Of a DNA stretch of 29,390 bases, positions 14,492-22,124 are shown one piece after another. The position numbers and the translations under genes were made by a program. Position 1 is the stretch's first letter. Each line of letters opens with the position of its first letter. This DNA comes from a virus, in the IMG/VR virus record IMGVR_UViG_3300032053_000372, positions 1 to 29,390 of that record; one strand, 5' to 3'. The notes under the pieces are model-generated. The model was not told the origin of the DNA. It saw only the letters and a list, made by a program, of their open reading frames with translations, and made no database searches.

Positions 14492-15377
14492 TGAATTTAT
14501 TGCCAAAGCAACATTAATTCATGGTGATAAATATGATTACACGTTTGTAAATTATACTGGAACATATAATATAGTTTGTATTAAATGCCCATTTCACGGA
14601 AAATATTATCAGCCGGCCCACAATCATCTCATAGGACGAGGATGTATTTATTGTGCGGGTAATTTACAATCAAATACTAAAAATTTTATAGAAAAATCAA
14701 ACGCTATCCATAAAAATAGATATGATTATTCCAAAACAAAATATGTAAAAAATTCTAAAAAAGTAAAGATTATATGTAAGAATCATGGTGAATTTTTACA
14801 AACCCCATCTAATCATTTGCGAGGTAATGGATGTGGCATATGTGTTAAAAATATACGTTCAAATACCAATGAGTTTATAAATAAAGCAATAAATATTCAC
14901 CAAAATAAATACAATTATTCTAAAGTGATTTATAATGGTGCTCACAATAAAATAATTATTATTTGCCCAAAACACGGAGAGTTTGTTCAAACTCCAAGGA
15001 ACCATCTCAATGGACAAACATGTCCTTCATGTACTTACCGAATATCCAAACCGGAAAAAGAATTTTTAGACTATTGCAAAATTACTATTAACAATAGACA
15101 AAAATATATATGTGGTTATAATGTAGATGGGTATGATCCAAATACAAATACTATTTACGAATTTCTTGGCAATTACTGGCACGGAAACCCCAAAATGTTT
15201 AATTTTAATGATTTAAACCGACACTGTAAGAAAACATTTGGAAATCTTTATAACGATACCATATCAAAATTTAATATTTTAAAAAATAATGGATATAAAG
15301 TAATTTATGTATGGGAACAGGAATGGACATTATGGAATAAAACCAAAAATTATAATCTTCCAGTTATAAATTTTTAG
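14472..15377 (+). CDS. Homing endonuclease: zinc-binding repeats + VSR-like nuclease domain (301 aa)
   Basis: The start at ATG 14472 is preferred over 14394, because the extra N-terminal codons lie inside the mini-ORF and do not resemble the family. The decayed copy also starts here. Three ~60-residue repeats follow the pattern F-I-x-K-[AS]-x-x-I-H-x-x-[KR]-Y-[DN]-Y, then I-x-C-x-x-H-G-[EK]-[FY], N-H-L-x-G-x-x-C-x-x-C, with zinc-ligand Cys/His. The C-terminal ~110 residues (ISKPEKEFLDYC ... VDGYDPNTNTIYEFLGNYWH ... KFNILKNNGYKVIYVWEQEW) have the D/E/H arrangement of phage EDxHD/VSR-like homing nucleases. It lies on the opposite strand to the neck operon, between gp13 and gp14, converging with gp13 and overlapping it by 4 nt. 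It is probably a mobile selfish gene. Confidence 0.85.
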   Translation: MKKLSTDEFIAKATLIHGDKYDYTFVNYTGTYNIVCIKCPFHGKYYQPAHNHLIGRGCIYCAGNLQSNTKNFIEKSNAIHKNRYDYSKTKYVKNSKKVKIICKNHGEFLQTPSNHLRGNGCGICVKNIRSNTNEFINKAINIHQNKYNYSKVIYNGAHNKIIIICPKHGEFVQTPRNHLNGQTCPSCTYRISKPEKEFLDYCKITINNRQKYICGYNVDGYDPNTNTIYEFLGNYWHGNPKMFNFNDLNRHCKKTFGNLYNDTISKFNILKNNGYKVIYVWEQEWTLWNKTKNYNLPVINF

Positions 15378-16552
15378 CCAATGTAGATCATTAGCGGAAT
15401 CGATTTCATCGTAATTTGTAATTGTTCATTAAATTGTGACATTTTTTCTGCTTGTGCAAATTTGCCAGCTGCTTCTAACATTTCCTTTAAATTGTCCATT
15501 AACCTCTCCTTGGTTTGTTGTGCATCCGAGCGAAGCTCTGCACCATCAAGAGTTATTTCACCGCCAGGAATCGGAATCGTTTGATGTTTTTGACGAATAG
15601 ACCCAAGAATTTCCTTACAATTGGCGAGAAAATAATCTCTAATCCACTGTCTGCCGGGGTCATTAATAGTTGAATAGGGATGATTAGTATATGGAATGTC
15701 AGCAAAATCCGATGATACAGTAGATATTCCATCCGGGCCCAATGGAGATAAAGAACCACTTTCAAGTCTATCTTTTTCGGTAATATATTCAAGCCATAAT
15801 GTATATGCCGTAGTTGGAAGTGGAAAAAGTCTAAGCTTATTGTTAATGACTTCAAACGAATACGCACTTTTGCGAACCATATCATTGAACTGAATTGCCT
15901 GCCCACGAAGCAAATCTTCAAAAATTGGAGTCATAAGAAATTGAACGGCCGGTGAATACGCTCCAAATCCCATTTCTTGCAAAACGTTTGAGTATGACAT
16001 TCCAGTCATCGAAAATGGATCATAGATACGGGCAAAGGCCGGAGGTCGGAAGTGAAATACCCGCTTAACCTCGATACGATTACAATTCTCCAATTTATCA
16101 CCAATTAAAGCTTGAAGATCGTAATCTTGTTGCTGTGCATTAACTTGAATAGATACTTTTTTCCATGTAATTTTTCCACCTGTTCCGATCTCAGAACCAT
16201 AATCCTTTGCAATGTTAATAAAATACGCAAGTCCAGTTCCTTGTATATATCTGCCAGTAAGTTGTACATCACGACTCTGACCCTGGAGAACCAACATATT
16301 GTTAATCATGTTGTATTCATTGATTTTGGCATTATAAACATTGCAACTTTCTTCGAATGCTGCATAGAAATTGATGTCAATCATTTCAATGGCAACCGAT
16401 GGATACCCAAGGCGTCTTGCGGCCCAAATCATCGAGTTATAGCAATCCTTTTGAAACGCAGGATCACTATCATACATTCCAAACGGAGTATTATTTTTGA
16501 CAGCAGAACCACTACCAGGGAATCGTATTCGATCTTGATTGCTTACAGACAT
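15374..16552 (-). CDS. 13: gp13-like neck protein (392 aa)
   Basis: It starts MSVSNQDRIRFPGSGSAVKN. The early region reads SMIWAARRLGYPSVAIEM, then NFYAAFEESCNVYNAKINEY, then a beta-rich part (WKKVSIQVNAQQQDYDLQAL, NRIEVKRVFHFRPP). This layout, with an N-terminal helix-rich segment of the form L-G-x-P-x-x-x-[IV]-E-[ML] followed by a tyrosine-rich helix, matches T4 gp13 and cyanophage neck proteins, though this protein is longer than T4 gp13 (309 aa). The C-terminal part has a conserved-looking YFLANCKEILGSIRQKHQTI and an amphipathic helix. Role: with gp14 it closes the head-tail connector after packaging. First gene of the gp13-gp14-gp15 block. Confidence 0.7.
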   Translation of the reverse strand: MSVSNQDRIRFPGSGSAVKNNTPFGMYDSDPAFQKDCYNSMIWAARRLGYPSVAIEMIDINFYAAFEESCNVYNAKINEYNMINNMLVLQGQSRDVQLTGRYIQGTGLAYFINIAKDYGSEIGTGGKITWKKVSIQVNAQQQDYDLQALIGDKLENCNRIEVKRVFHFRPPAFARIYDPFSMTGMSYSNVLQEMGFGAYSPAVQFLMTPIFEDLLRGQAIQFNDMVRKSAYSFEVINNKLRLFPLPTTAYTLWLEYITEKDRLESGSLSPLGPDGISTVSSDFADIPYTNHPYSTINDPGRQWIRDYFLANCKEILGSIRQKHQTIPIPGGEITLDGAELRSDAQQTKERLMDNLKEMLEAAGKFAQAEKMSQFNEQLQITMKSIPLMIYIG

Positions 16553-16677
16553 ATTATTTCTTTTTTATATATTTTTATTGGAAATACTGAAGATTTATTC
16601 TTTTTCCACCAATTCCAATCATGTTCCCACATATAATAAATATCATACCCAGACTCATTTAACTGTTTGAATTTTGT
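16543..16677 (-). pseudogene. C-terminal remnant of a VSR-like homing endonuclease
   Basis: The frame (no start codon, TAA just upstream) reads TKFKQLNESGYDIYYMWEHD, then WNWWKKNKSSVFPIKIYKK, and runs into the gp13 start region. It aligns with the C-terminus of the intact endonuclease (KFNILKNNGYKVIYVWEQEW, TLWNKTKNYNLP). It is on the minus strand, opposite to the intact gene, immediately upstream of gp13. The rest of the gene is gone. A relic of an independent insertion is the simplest reading. Confidence 0.75.
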
Positions 16678-16690
16678 TTATTTATTTTAC

Positions 16691-16698
16691 TATTTATA
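16691..16698 (+). promoter_or_regulatory. TATTTATA element before the NUDIX/SleB/GNAT gene
   Basis: TATTTATA ends 8 nt before ATG 16707. A weak TTGAAT lies 18 nt further upstream. It could be a -10 region giving a very short leader. Confidence 0.4.
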
Positions 16699-16706
16699 TA
16701 TAAAAT

Positions 16707-18023
16707 ATGTCATCCACATTAGACTATAGATCATTTTTCCGCGAAAAAGATGGCGAACAGCGCCAATATTGGGGCAGTGAAGCCGCAGGAGCATTGATTG
16801 TTGCCCAAAATACTGGACGAATTTTACTTGTTCATCGGTCGAAAAATGTCGATCAACCAGGAACATGGGGAACTATTGGTGGAAAAGTTGATTTTGAAGA
16901 AACTCCCCAAGAAACTATTTCCAGAGAGGTAGAAGAAGAAAGTGGGTTTGATGGAAATTACAAAATATCTCATTTATATACTTACAAAGATGGAGAATTC
17001 AAATATCATAATTATCTTCTAATTATAAAATTCGAGCAAACTCCTATGTTAAATTGGGAAAACGATACTTCTGCATGGGTCGAATATGGAGAGTGGCCAG
17101 ACCCGCTTCATTTTGGGATGGAAGAACTGATAAAACACGCTGGACATAAAATCAAACGTGTGATAGACTTGATAAAAAAGAAGAATGCCGAAATCCTTGA
17201 ATCTATGGATGTACCTCCACCAGCTATAATTCAACACGTTGGATTGCCAAAAACCAGTGGTATGATGGACAAACAAGCAATGATCAATGCTTACATTGTT
17301 GCTGCTACCCTTTGGGGTGAGGCGCGGGGGGAAGGCGAACGAGGAATGCAGGCAGTGTTAAATGTTATTATGAATCGAACAAAACAAGATTTTTCGAAAA
17401 CAAAAGATATTGTTTTGAAACCAAAACAATTTTCGATGTGGAATGGAGTATCTAATCCCGAAGAAGCATCTATACAGTTAGCAAAAAAGATGTGCGATGA
17501 TAAAACATATCAAACCATTATTCGTTTGGTTGATCTGGCGTCCAAAGGAAAATTACCAGATATTACAGGCGGGGCGACTTTCTATTTCAATCCAAAAAAA
17601 GTAAATCCATCTTGGGCTAAGAAATTGAGTTATACCATCACTATTGGAAACCATAAATTTTACAAAATTTCAGATAAATCGCAACAGATAAAAGAAAATG
17701 ATGCGACAATTTCTAAGCAAGGTCTTGTTGATGATGGTATCTATGGATATGAAATGAGGACAAACACATCGTATATTCGTTATGGATATGAACCCAATAC
17801 GAAGATATTTTATCTCTACAACATCACAACTCTTAATATTGATGACCGAAATAAAGGATATGCTAAATCACTCCTGGAAACTTTTTTTCAGTTTATCAAG
17901 CAGAATGGGGGGTCATTAAATACCGGAAGCTATACCACTTCGGGTATGGCTTATATTGAACCCGTGGTGAAAAGACTTTCAAAACAATATGGGATAAGAT
18001 TGGTGAATGATAGAGAAGTATGA
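16707..18023 (+). CDS. Three-domain fusion: NUDIX hydrolase + SleB-like cell-wall hydrolase + GNAT-like domain (438 aa)
   Basis: Residues ~25-150 form a NUDIX domain with a perfect box at 59-81 (G-x5-E-x7-R-E-V-x-E-E-x-G-F), typical of nucleoside-diphosphate-linked substrate hydrolysis. Residues ~190-322 match the SleB / Hydrolase_2 cell-wall hydrolase family: AATLWGEARGEGERGMQAVL, with the Glu of WGEARGE as likely catalytic residue, then NVIMNRTKQDF, QFSMW and GGATFYFNP. Residues ~345-438 look like a GNAT acetyltransferase fold with the R-N-K-G-Y-A acetyl-CoA loop at 381-386. There is no signal peptide or membrane helix. The stop overlaps the next gene by ATGA. Opposite strand to the neck genes. 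Each domain is recognisable; their union in one chain is unusual and the combined role is unknown. Confidence 0.85.
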   Translation: MSSTLDYRSFFREKDGEQRQYWGSEAAGALIVAQNTGRILLVHRSKNVDQPGTWGTIGGKVDFEETPQETISREVEEESGFDGNYKISHLYTYKDGEFKYHNYLLIIKFEQTPMLNWENDTSAWVEYGEWPDPLHFGMEELIKHAGHKIKRVIDLIKKKNAEILESMDVPPPAIIQHVGLPKTSGMMDKQAMINAYIVAATLWGEARGEGERGMQAVLNVIMNRTKQDFSKTKDIVLKPKQFSMWNGVSNPEEASIQLAKKMCDDKTYQTIIRLVDLASKGKLPDITGGATFYFNPKKVNPSWAKKLSYTITIGNHKFYKISDKSQQIKENDATISKQGLVDDGIYGYEMRTNTSYIRYGYEPNTKIFYLYNITTLNIDDRNKGYAKSLLETFFQFIKQNGGSLNTGSYTTSGMAYIEPVVKRLSKQYGIRLVNDREV

Positions 18024-18412
18024 TTAAACTTGTAGAACTTTTAAGAAAAGACAAAGCAAAATTTAAGGAGTATCCTCTGGCGGGGGAGATTGTAGATGGT
18101 CGTACTGTTTTAGACAATATAGACAATACATCTTCTATTGGGGCATCTTTGTATAATTATAAGGTTCTTAATGGAATACGTGAAGTTCCGATGTCAGATT
18201 TTCAAGTTTCGGGCAAACATTACAGTGTAGAAGGTACTCAACGCATACAACAACTAGCAGCTGAGATTCAGCAATCCAGAGAAATATCTCCGTTAATTGT
18301 TGTGGTTGATAAAGAAGGCCCATATATTTTGGAAGGTTCGCATAGAATAAGTGCCCTCAAACTAATAGGAGCAGAGTCTTTCCCGGCTTTGGTTGTAATT
18401 GATTATGATTAG
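18020..18412 (+). CDS. ParB-like domain protein (130 aa)
   Basis: It starts MIKLVELLRKDKAKF, and its ATG overlaps the previous stop by 4 nt. The C-terminal half carries a ParB/sulfiredoxin-fold signature: IQQLAAEIQQSREISPLIVV, then YILEGSHRISALKLIGA and FPALVVIDYD. The EGSHR-x-x-A motif corresponds to the GxxR-type nucleotide-binding loop of ParB N-terminal domains. Some relatives are nucleases or CTPases; activity cannot be told from sequence alone. The N-terminus resembles those of other island proteins (M-I-K-L-x-x-L-L). It is coupled to both neighbours, indicating one operon. Confidence 0.7.
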   Translation: MIKLVELLRKDKAKFKEYPLAGEIVDGRTVLDNIDNTSSIGASLYNYKVLNGIREVPMSDFQVSGKHYSVEGTQRIQQLAAEIQQSREISPLIVVVDKEGPYILEGSHRISALKLIGAESFPALVVIDYD

Positions 18413-18920
18413 CTTAAAAAATATTTTATTTGAAAATGTGTATGAATATTTTTATCATGCCACATTACCAGAGAATTTACCAGAAATAGTAATACACGGA
18501 CTTATTCCATCGAAAAATCCACATTGGGGTGGTGACTTGGGAAAATTTAGTTATGGAAAAGTTTGTATATCTGATAGATTTAGGGAAGCCAACTATTATG
18601 GAAATATTTTATGGAGAGACAACCCCAATAGATATAGACCAATTTTAAGGTTTAAATATAATAAACTTCGCGTCATATCCGACCCCAGTAAATCTGCTGC
18701 ACATGATTTCTATGTCGAATATCCTATTAAAGCTAAGTTTGAAATATTTGTTTATAATGAAAACACAAAATATAAACAAGATTCAAATGGAGATATTTGG
18801 TTCAATGATAAAACCGGGGGGTGGAGATTTCTTACCAAAGACATTGCCGATGGTATTGCTACAGGGGAATGGGACAAAGAAAATGAAGATGAAGATGAAG
18901 AAATGACTTACCTACCTTGA
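18405..18920 (+). CDS. ADP-ribosyltransferase-like protein (171 aa)
   Basis: I choose ATG 18405 (MISLKNILFENVYEYFYHAT), which overlaps the ParB-like stop by 8 nt; a TTG six bases earlier is possible. After a leader of the [LI]-x-E type (ILFE), the sequence YFYHATLPENLPEIVIHGLI has the H-x-T and x-I-x-x-x-G-[LF] pattern of ART/RNA-2'-phosphotransferase folds. KVCISDRFREANYYGNILWR and a later FEIFVYNENTKY segment could form the remaining core strands. The acidic tail (ENEDEDEEM) is unusual. By analogy with T4 Alt, a packaged enzyme that modifies host proteins is conceivable. The ART assignment is moderate; no catalytic Glu is assigned with certainty. Confidence 0.6.
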   Translation: MISLKNILFENVYEYFYHATLPENLPEIVIHGLIPSKNPHWGGDLGKFSYGKVCISDRFREANYYGNILWRDNPNRYRPILRFKYNKLRVISDPSKSAAHDFYVEYPIKAKFEIFVYNENTKYKQDSNGDIWFNDKTGGWRFLTKDIADGIATGEWDKENEDEDEEMTYLP

Positions 18921-19607
18921 TTCGAGAGTAGGCTTAAACCAAATATCTTTGGCTTTGATTACTTCCCATAAAAACGGATGGTTTTGTAGAATAGATATTG
19001 CCAGTTTCCAATCAGCACTAAATGCCTTACAAAGCTCAATCTGAACCATTTCTTTGGTAACTGGATCGAACTCCTTAATGGTTTGAAATACATCAATAGC
19101 ATTGCCAACTTCTTCGCTTATAGCAAAGTTTAATTGACAAGAAAATCGAATGGCGCGAAAGATGCGAAGACGATCTTCAATAAATCTATCAACTGCCTTC
19201 CCCACTGAATTAATATGCTTATTAACAATATCTATCTGTCCACCAAATGGATCGATTAAATTCGGAGTCCCGACTTCCCGCGCAATGGCATTCATTCGGA
19301 AATCGCGCCGCGCCAGATCCTCTTCAATGGTCTTAGCAGAAGTAACATTATCGGGGTGTCTTGCGTCTGTATAAAACGACTCTTTACGAGCAAGGGTAAA
19401 ATCAACCGCTCCCAGTGGTTCTAATTTTGCCCGAATACTCACATATTCTGGTCGTTCCTGATAAAAAGTAGCACCTTGCTCTATCAGGTATTGACGCATC
19501 GCGTTGTAATCGGCTGCAATAACGGCAAAGTCCCGATCTTTGGCGGGTTTACCCATCAATTCGTTGCGAATTGATCCACCAACTTCAAAAATGCGAATAT
19601 CAGTCAT
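18912..19607 (-). CDS. CCA-adding / poly(A) polymerase-type nucleotidyltransferase, short form (231 aa)
   Basis: The start is ATG 19607 (MTDIRIFEVGGSIRNELMG). The class II CCA-enzyme head is clear: GG-S-I-R-N-x-L-M-G, the catalytic D-x-D at 24/26 (KDRDFAV), a third carboxylate near D69 (GAVDFTL), RRDFRMNAIA at 100-109, DPFGGQIDI at 119-127 and the EDRLRIFRAIRFSCQLNF motif near 144-161. The family adds CCA to tRNA 3' ends or poly(A) to RNA. At 231 aa it lacks the C-terminal body/tail of full-length enzymes (~400 aa). A tRNA-repair or RNA-tailing role is plausible. The coding end overlaps the plus-strand ART-like gene by 9 nt. A consensus sigma70 promoter abuts the start. Confidence 0.9.
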   Translation of the reverse strand: MTDIRIFEVGGSIRNELMGKPAKDRDFAVIAADYNAMRQYLIEQGATFYQERPEYVSIRAKLEPLGAVDFTLARKESFYTDARHPDNVTSAKTIEEDLARRDFRMNAIAREVGTPNLIDPFGGQIDIVNKHINSVGKAVDRFIEDRLRIFRAIRFSCQLNFAISEEVGNAIDVFQTIKEFDPVTKEMVQIELCKAFSADWKLAISILQNHPFLWEVIKAKDIWFKPTLESR

Positions 19608-19613
19608 AGAACC

Positions 19614-19641
19614 ATTATAACACACCTAGCCCAAATGTCAA
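19614..19641 (-). promoter_or_regulatory. Consensus sigma70 promoter, leaderless arrangement
   Basis: On the minus strand TTGACA (19636-19641), a 16-nt spacer and TATAAT (19614-19619), with an extended -10 TGT just before it. All twelve hexamer bases match consensus. Only 6 nt separate TATAAT from the ATG of the nucleotidyltransferase, so transcription should begin at about the start codon. This predicts early expression by host RNA polymerase from a leaderless mRNA. Confidence 0.8.
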
Positions 19642-19724
19642 AATATTTCGTTGTTTGGACGATTTTCTTAAATAGTTGTAGTCTTGCCATTAACGGAACT
19701 TTGAATATTGCGAGGATTGGAGAG

Positions 19725-19732
19725 TATTTATA
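19725..19732 (+). promoter_or_regulatory. TATTTATA element before second ART-like gene
   Basis: TATTTATA lies 29 nt upstream of ATG 19762 in the divergent interval. TTGAAT 18 nt further upstream could serve as a weak -35. Confidence 0.35.
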
Positions 19733-19761
19733 TAAAGATGCTGCCCGTTTAATAGAAATAT

Positions 19762-20304
19762 ATGATCAAACTAAAATCATTGCTTATAGAGTTAAAAGAG
19801 AAGATTGAAGTACCAGCTGAAGCGGGAACCGTTCCCATCCCTCCAAATCATCTTCGTTTGTATCACTATACTGACGCACCCCCCGAGGTAATACGAAAAG
19901 AAGGATTGAAATTATCCCACGCCAAAGGTGTTACCTATGGCGAACCAAATTCGATATGGGCATCATTGGCGAAACCAAATGACCAAAAAATTTACGTTGA
20001 ATTTTCAATGGCAATTAATGACCCCAGGTTCAATAAATGGTTGGGAGCTGCGCCAGACCCCCTAGACGGAGTAGAATACTATAAAAATCGCAATAATGAC
20101 TTCACTATTGGTGGAGATATAAAACCTTCAGAGTTTATTGCTATCCACGAGCCATGGCACCATACTTACAGGTATCTTATCGACGCAAATAAAGTCGATG
20201 ATACCTTAAAAGGTGAATATGATTATTTATTAAAAGATGACCTCCACCCCGATGAAAAGAAAGCAATCTTGGTAATCAAACACAATTTTGGGAACTATGA
20301 TTAA
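19762..20304 (+). CDS. ADP-ribosyltransferase-like protein with capsid-targeting-like N-terminus (180 aa)
   Basis: The N-terminus MIKLKSLLIELKEKIEVPAE has the form of T4 capsid-targeting peptides, ending in an L-I-E prohead-protease-type site at residue 10. The following domain starts RLYHYTDAPPEVIRKEGLKL, the H-Y-T then I-x-x-x-G-L signature of ART/phosphotransferase-fold proteins. It continues with TYGEPNSIWASL, KIYVEFSM and a C-terminal GDIKPSEFIAIHEPWHHTY. Length and fold suggest a small mono-ADP-ribosyltransferase-like effector. The gene is isolated on the plus strand and converges with the 602-aa gene. Confidence 0.6.
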   Translation: MIKLKSLLIELKEKIEVPAEAGTVPIPPNHLRLYHYTDAPPEVIRKEGLKLSHAKGVTYGEPNSIWASLAKPNDQKIYVEFSMAINDPRFNKWLGAAPDPLDGVEYYKNRNNDFTIGGDIKPSEFIAIHEPWHHTYRYLIDANKVDDTLKGEYDYLLKDDLHPDEKKAILVIKHNFGNYD

Positions 20305-20315
20305 GATTATCGTTA

Positions 20316-22124
20316 TTATCCCATTCGAGTAAAATTAACAGGATCAAACACTTTTTGTTCGTGAGAATGACGAATATATTCCTTCATTTCAGGATTTCTT
20401 AATGCTTCGTCAAAACATTCTTTCCAAGGCTTAATAATAGGATTTCCTTGTTCTGTTAACTCTGTTTCACTATGTAATTTACTAGCTAGAGTTTTCCATT
20501 TAGAAGCCGCCTTTTTACGATGTTTTTCTCGATCATCTTTATGATTATTTCTAAAATGAACTTCAAATTTCAATCGAGTATTATCTTCAAAAATCGCCAC
20601 GATGTGACGATTGCCTTCATATAGGCGATATTCTTTGTGAAGAAGATGATAGTCCTCGTTGATATTTTCGGTGTATCCCGTGTGAACTCCGCTTTGATAA
20701 TTATGAAGATTCTGGGGCATTTTCTTTTCTAATACTGCTAAAGGTATATCTATAAATCTCTTGCCTGACGCCTGAACAGTTACATTAATTCTTGGTCCGG
20801 GATACCCATCTTCACCCACATTATTATCGCTATCTTCTGGATTTTCTGGATCGTCTTCACCCATGATTTCCCATACACCACGAACAATAATAGATAGGTC
20901 TTCCGGCTTTAAATGCCAAGTTTGAATTTCAATATCTGTACCGTCGGTTTTCATAACCTTCCATCGCCAATATTTCATAGCAAATTCCCGAGCATCACGA
21001 GTTCCACTGCCATACGCAATATACACGGCATCTTCAGTTTGCTTTGGATCTTTATATACTTTGTCTTCTACAAGCTTTTTAATGATAATGTCTGACGGAC
21101 CTTTATATTTGGCTCCCGACATATTATCCCATCCTGCAAGTTCATCATCATCCAAGCGACCATCATCAATTAAATTCTGCTTAATTTGGTCTTCATAACT
21201 GGTAAGTTCATCTGGCTCATCTTCATTAATCCCAAAATGTGAAATAATTTCATGAATTAAAGAACCAATGACAACTGCTTCGTGATTACTATCACCAACA
21301 TTACCATCAGCAAATACCGTACTTCCAGTTTCATCAATCCACCATTCGCCTCGGTCATGTTCTTCGGATACAACATTTACAATTTCATTGGTAGATTCTG
21401 CTTCATATTGTACTTCGAATTCGGGGGTTGACCTTACAAAGCTGGAAAATCGTTCATAAAGTAATGAACATTGCTCTTGAAGAGTATCAGAACCAGTCCT
21501 ACTATCCGAGTAACTATCTTCTGGGGTTGGAGCATTTATCGTGGTCGGTTTCATAGACAAAGGTAATTTGCTACTACCCGTAGGCTTAGGACTTATCGAT
21601 GGTTCGGGGGTTTCACCCGGTTCGGGAGCATCGGGTTGAATCTTTGTCTTGAGATATTCAGACAACGCACATAAATGTTTGCAAAGTCCTACGCCATAAT
21701 CACCAACCCCACCTTGACTGCGTGGTCTCCATTTTCTACCATTATTTTGATTACCAGATGGTGCCTCGGGATATTTGCCTATACGCCCAACACCATCTTT
21801 AGCATTATTATATGCATAGCGATAACGATAATCAGGACAATCGCAATCAATCATACATTCCAAATCTTCGGCATTATCCTTATGTGAAACATCTTCCTTG
21901 AAAAATTGTACATACCCATGCCAAGGGTTGCCAGTCGTAGAGGGGTCGGATTTATATCTAAAAGTCCATGTTTCATTACCATCCAAAGTAGTTACTTTCA
22001 AAGGACGAACATTGACATCACTCTTCCCTCGCTGTATTCTTCCAGATTCACTTCCACCGAGAAGGTCTCTAAATGATCTTCTTTCAGTCAAAACAGTTCG
22101 CATTATTTTTGAAAATGAAATCAT
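20316..22124 (-). CDS. SWIM-type zinc-finger protein with cleavable-looking N-terminus (602 aa)
   Basis: It starts MISFSKIMRTVLTERRSFRD, with an L-T-E motif at 12-14 like prohead-protease sites. Residues 94-150 contain C-x-C ... C-x-H (IDCDCPDYRYRYAYN ... GVGLCKHLCALSEYL), the SWIM zinc-binding pattern, here with a 51-residue insert. A Pro-rich linker lies at ~165-200. An acidic middle region includes SLIHEIISHFGINEDEPDEL and a WRWKVMKTDGTDIEIQTWHL segment. The C-terminal part is charged and helical and ends VFDPVNFTRMG, which echoes the capsid protein (VYDPVNFTPRRG). SWIM domains bind DNA or proteins; the whole-protein role is unknown. The start overlaps the previous stop by 1 nt (TAATG). 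Confidence 0.7.
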   Translation of the reverse strand: MISFSKIMRTVLTERRSFRDLLGGSESGRIQRGKSDVNVRPLKVTTLDGNETWTFRYKSDPSTTGNPWHGYVQFFKEDVSHKDNAEDLECMIDCDCPDYRYRYAYNNAKDGVGRIGKYPEAPSGNQNNGRKWRPRSQGGVGDYGVGLCKHLCALSEYLKTKIQPDAPEPGETPEPSISPKPTGSSKLPLSMKPTTINAPTPEDSYSDSRTGSDTLQEQCSLLYERFSSFVRSTPEFEVQYEAESTNEIVNVVSEEHDRGEWWIDETGSTVFADGNVGDSNHEAVVIGSLIHEIISHFGINEDEPDELTSYEDQIKQNLIDDGRLDDDELAGWDNMSGAKYKGPSDIIIKKLVEDKVYKDPKQTEDAVYIAYGSGTRDAREFAMKYWRWKVMKTDGTDIEIQTWHLKPEDLSIIVRGVWEIMGEDDPENPEDSDNNVGEDGYPGPRINVTVQASGKRFIDIPLAVLEKKMPQNLHNYQSGVHTGYTENINEDYHLLHKEYRLYEGNRHIVAIFEDNTRLKFEVHFRNNHKDDREKHRKKAASKWKTLASKLHSETELTEQGNPIIKPWKECFDEALRNPEMKEYIRHSHEQKVFDPVNFTRMG

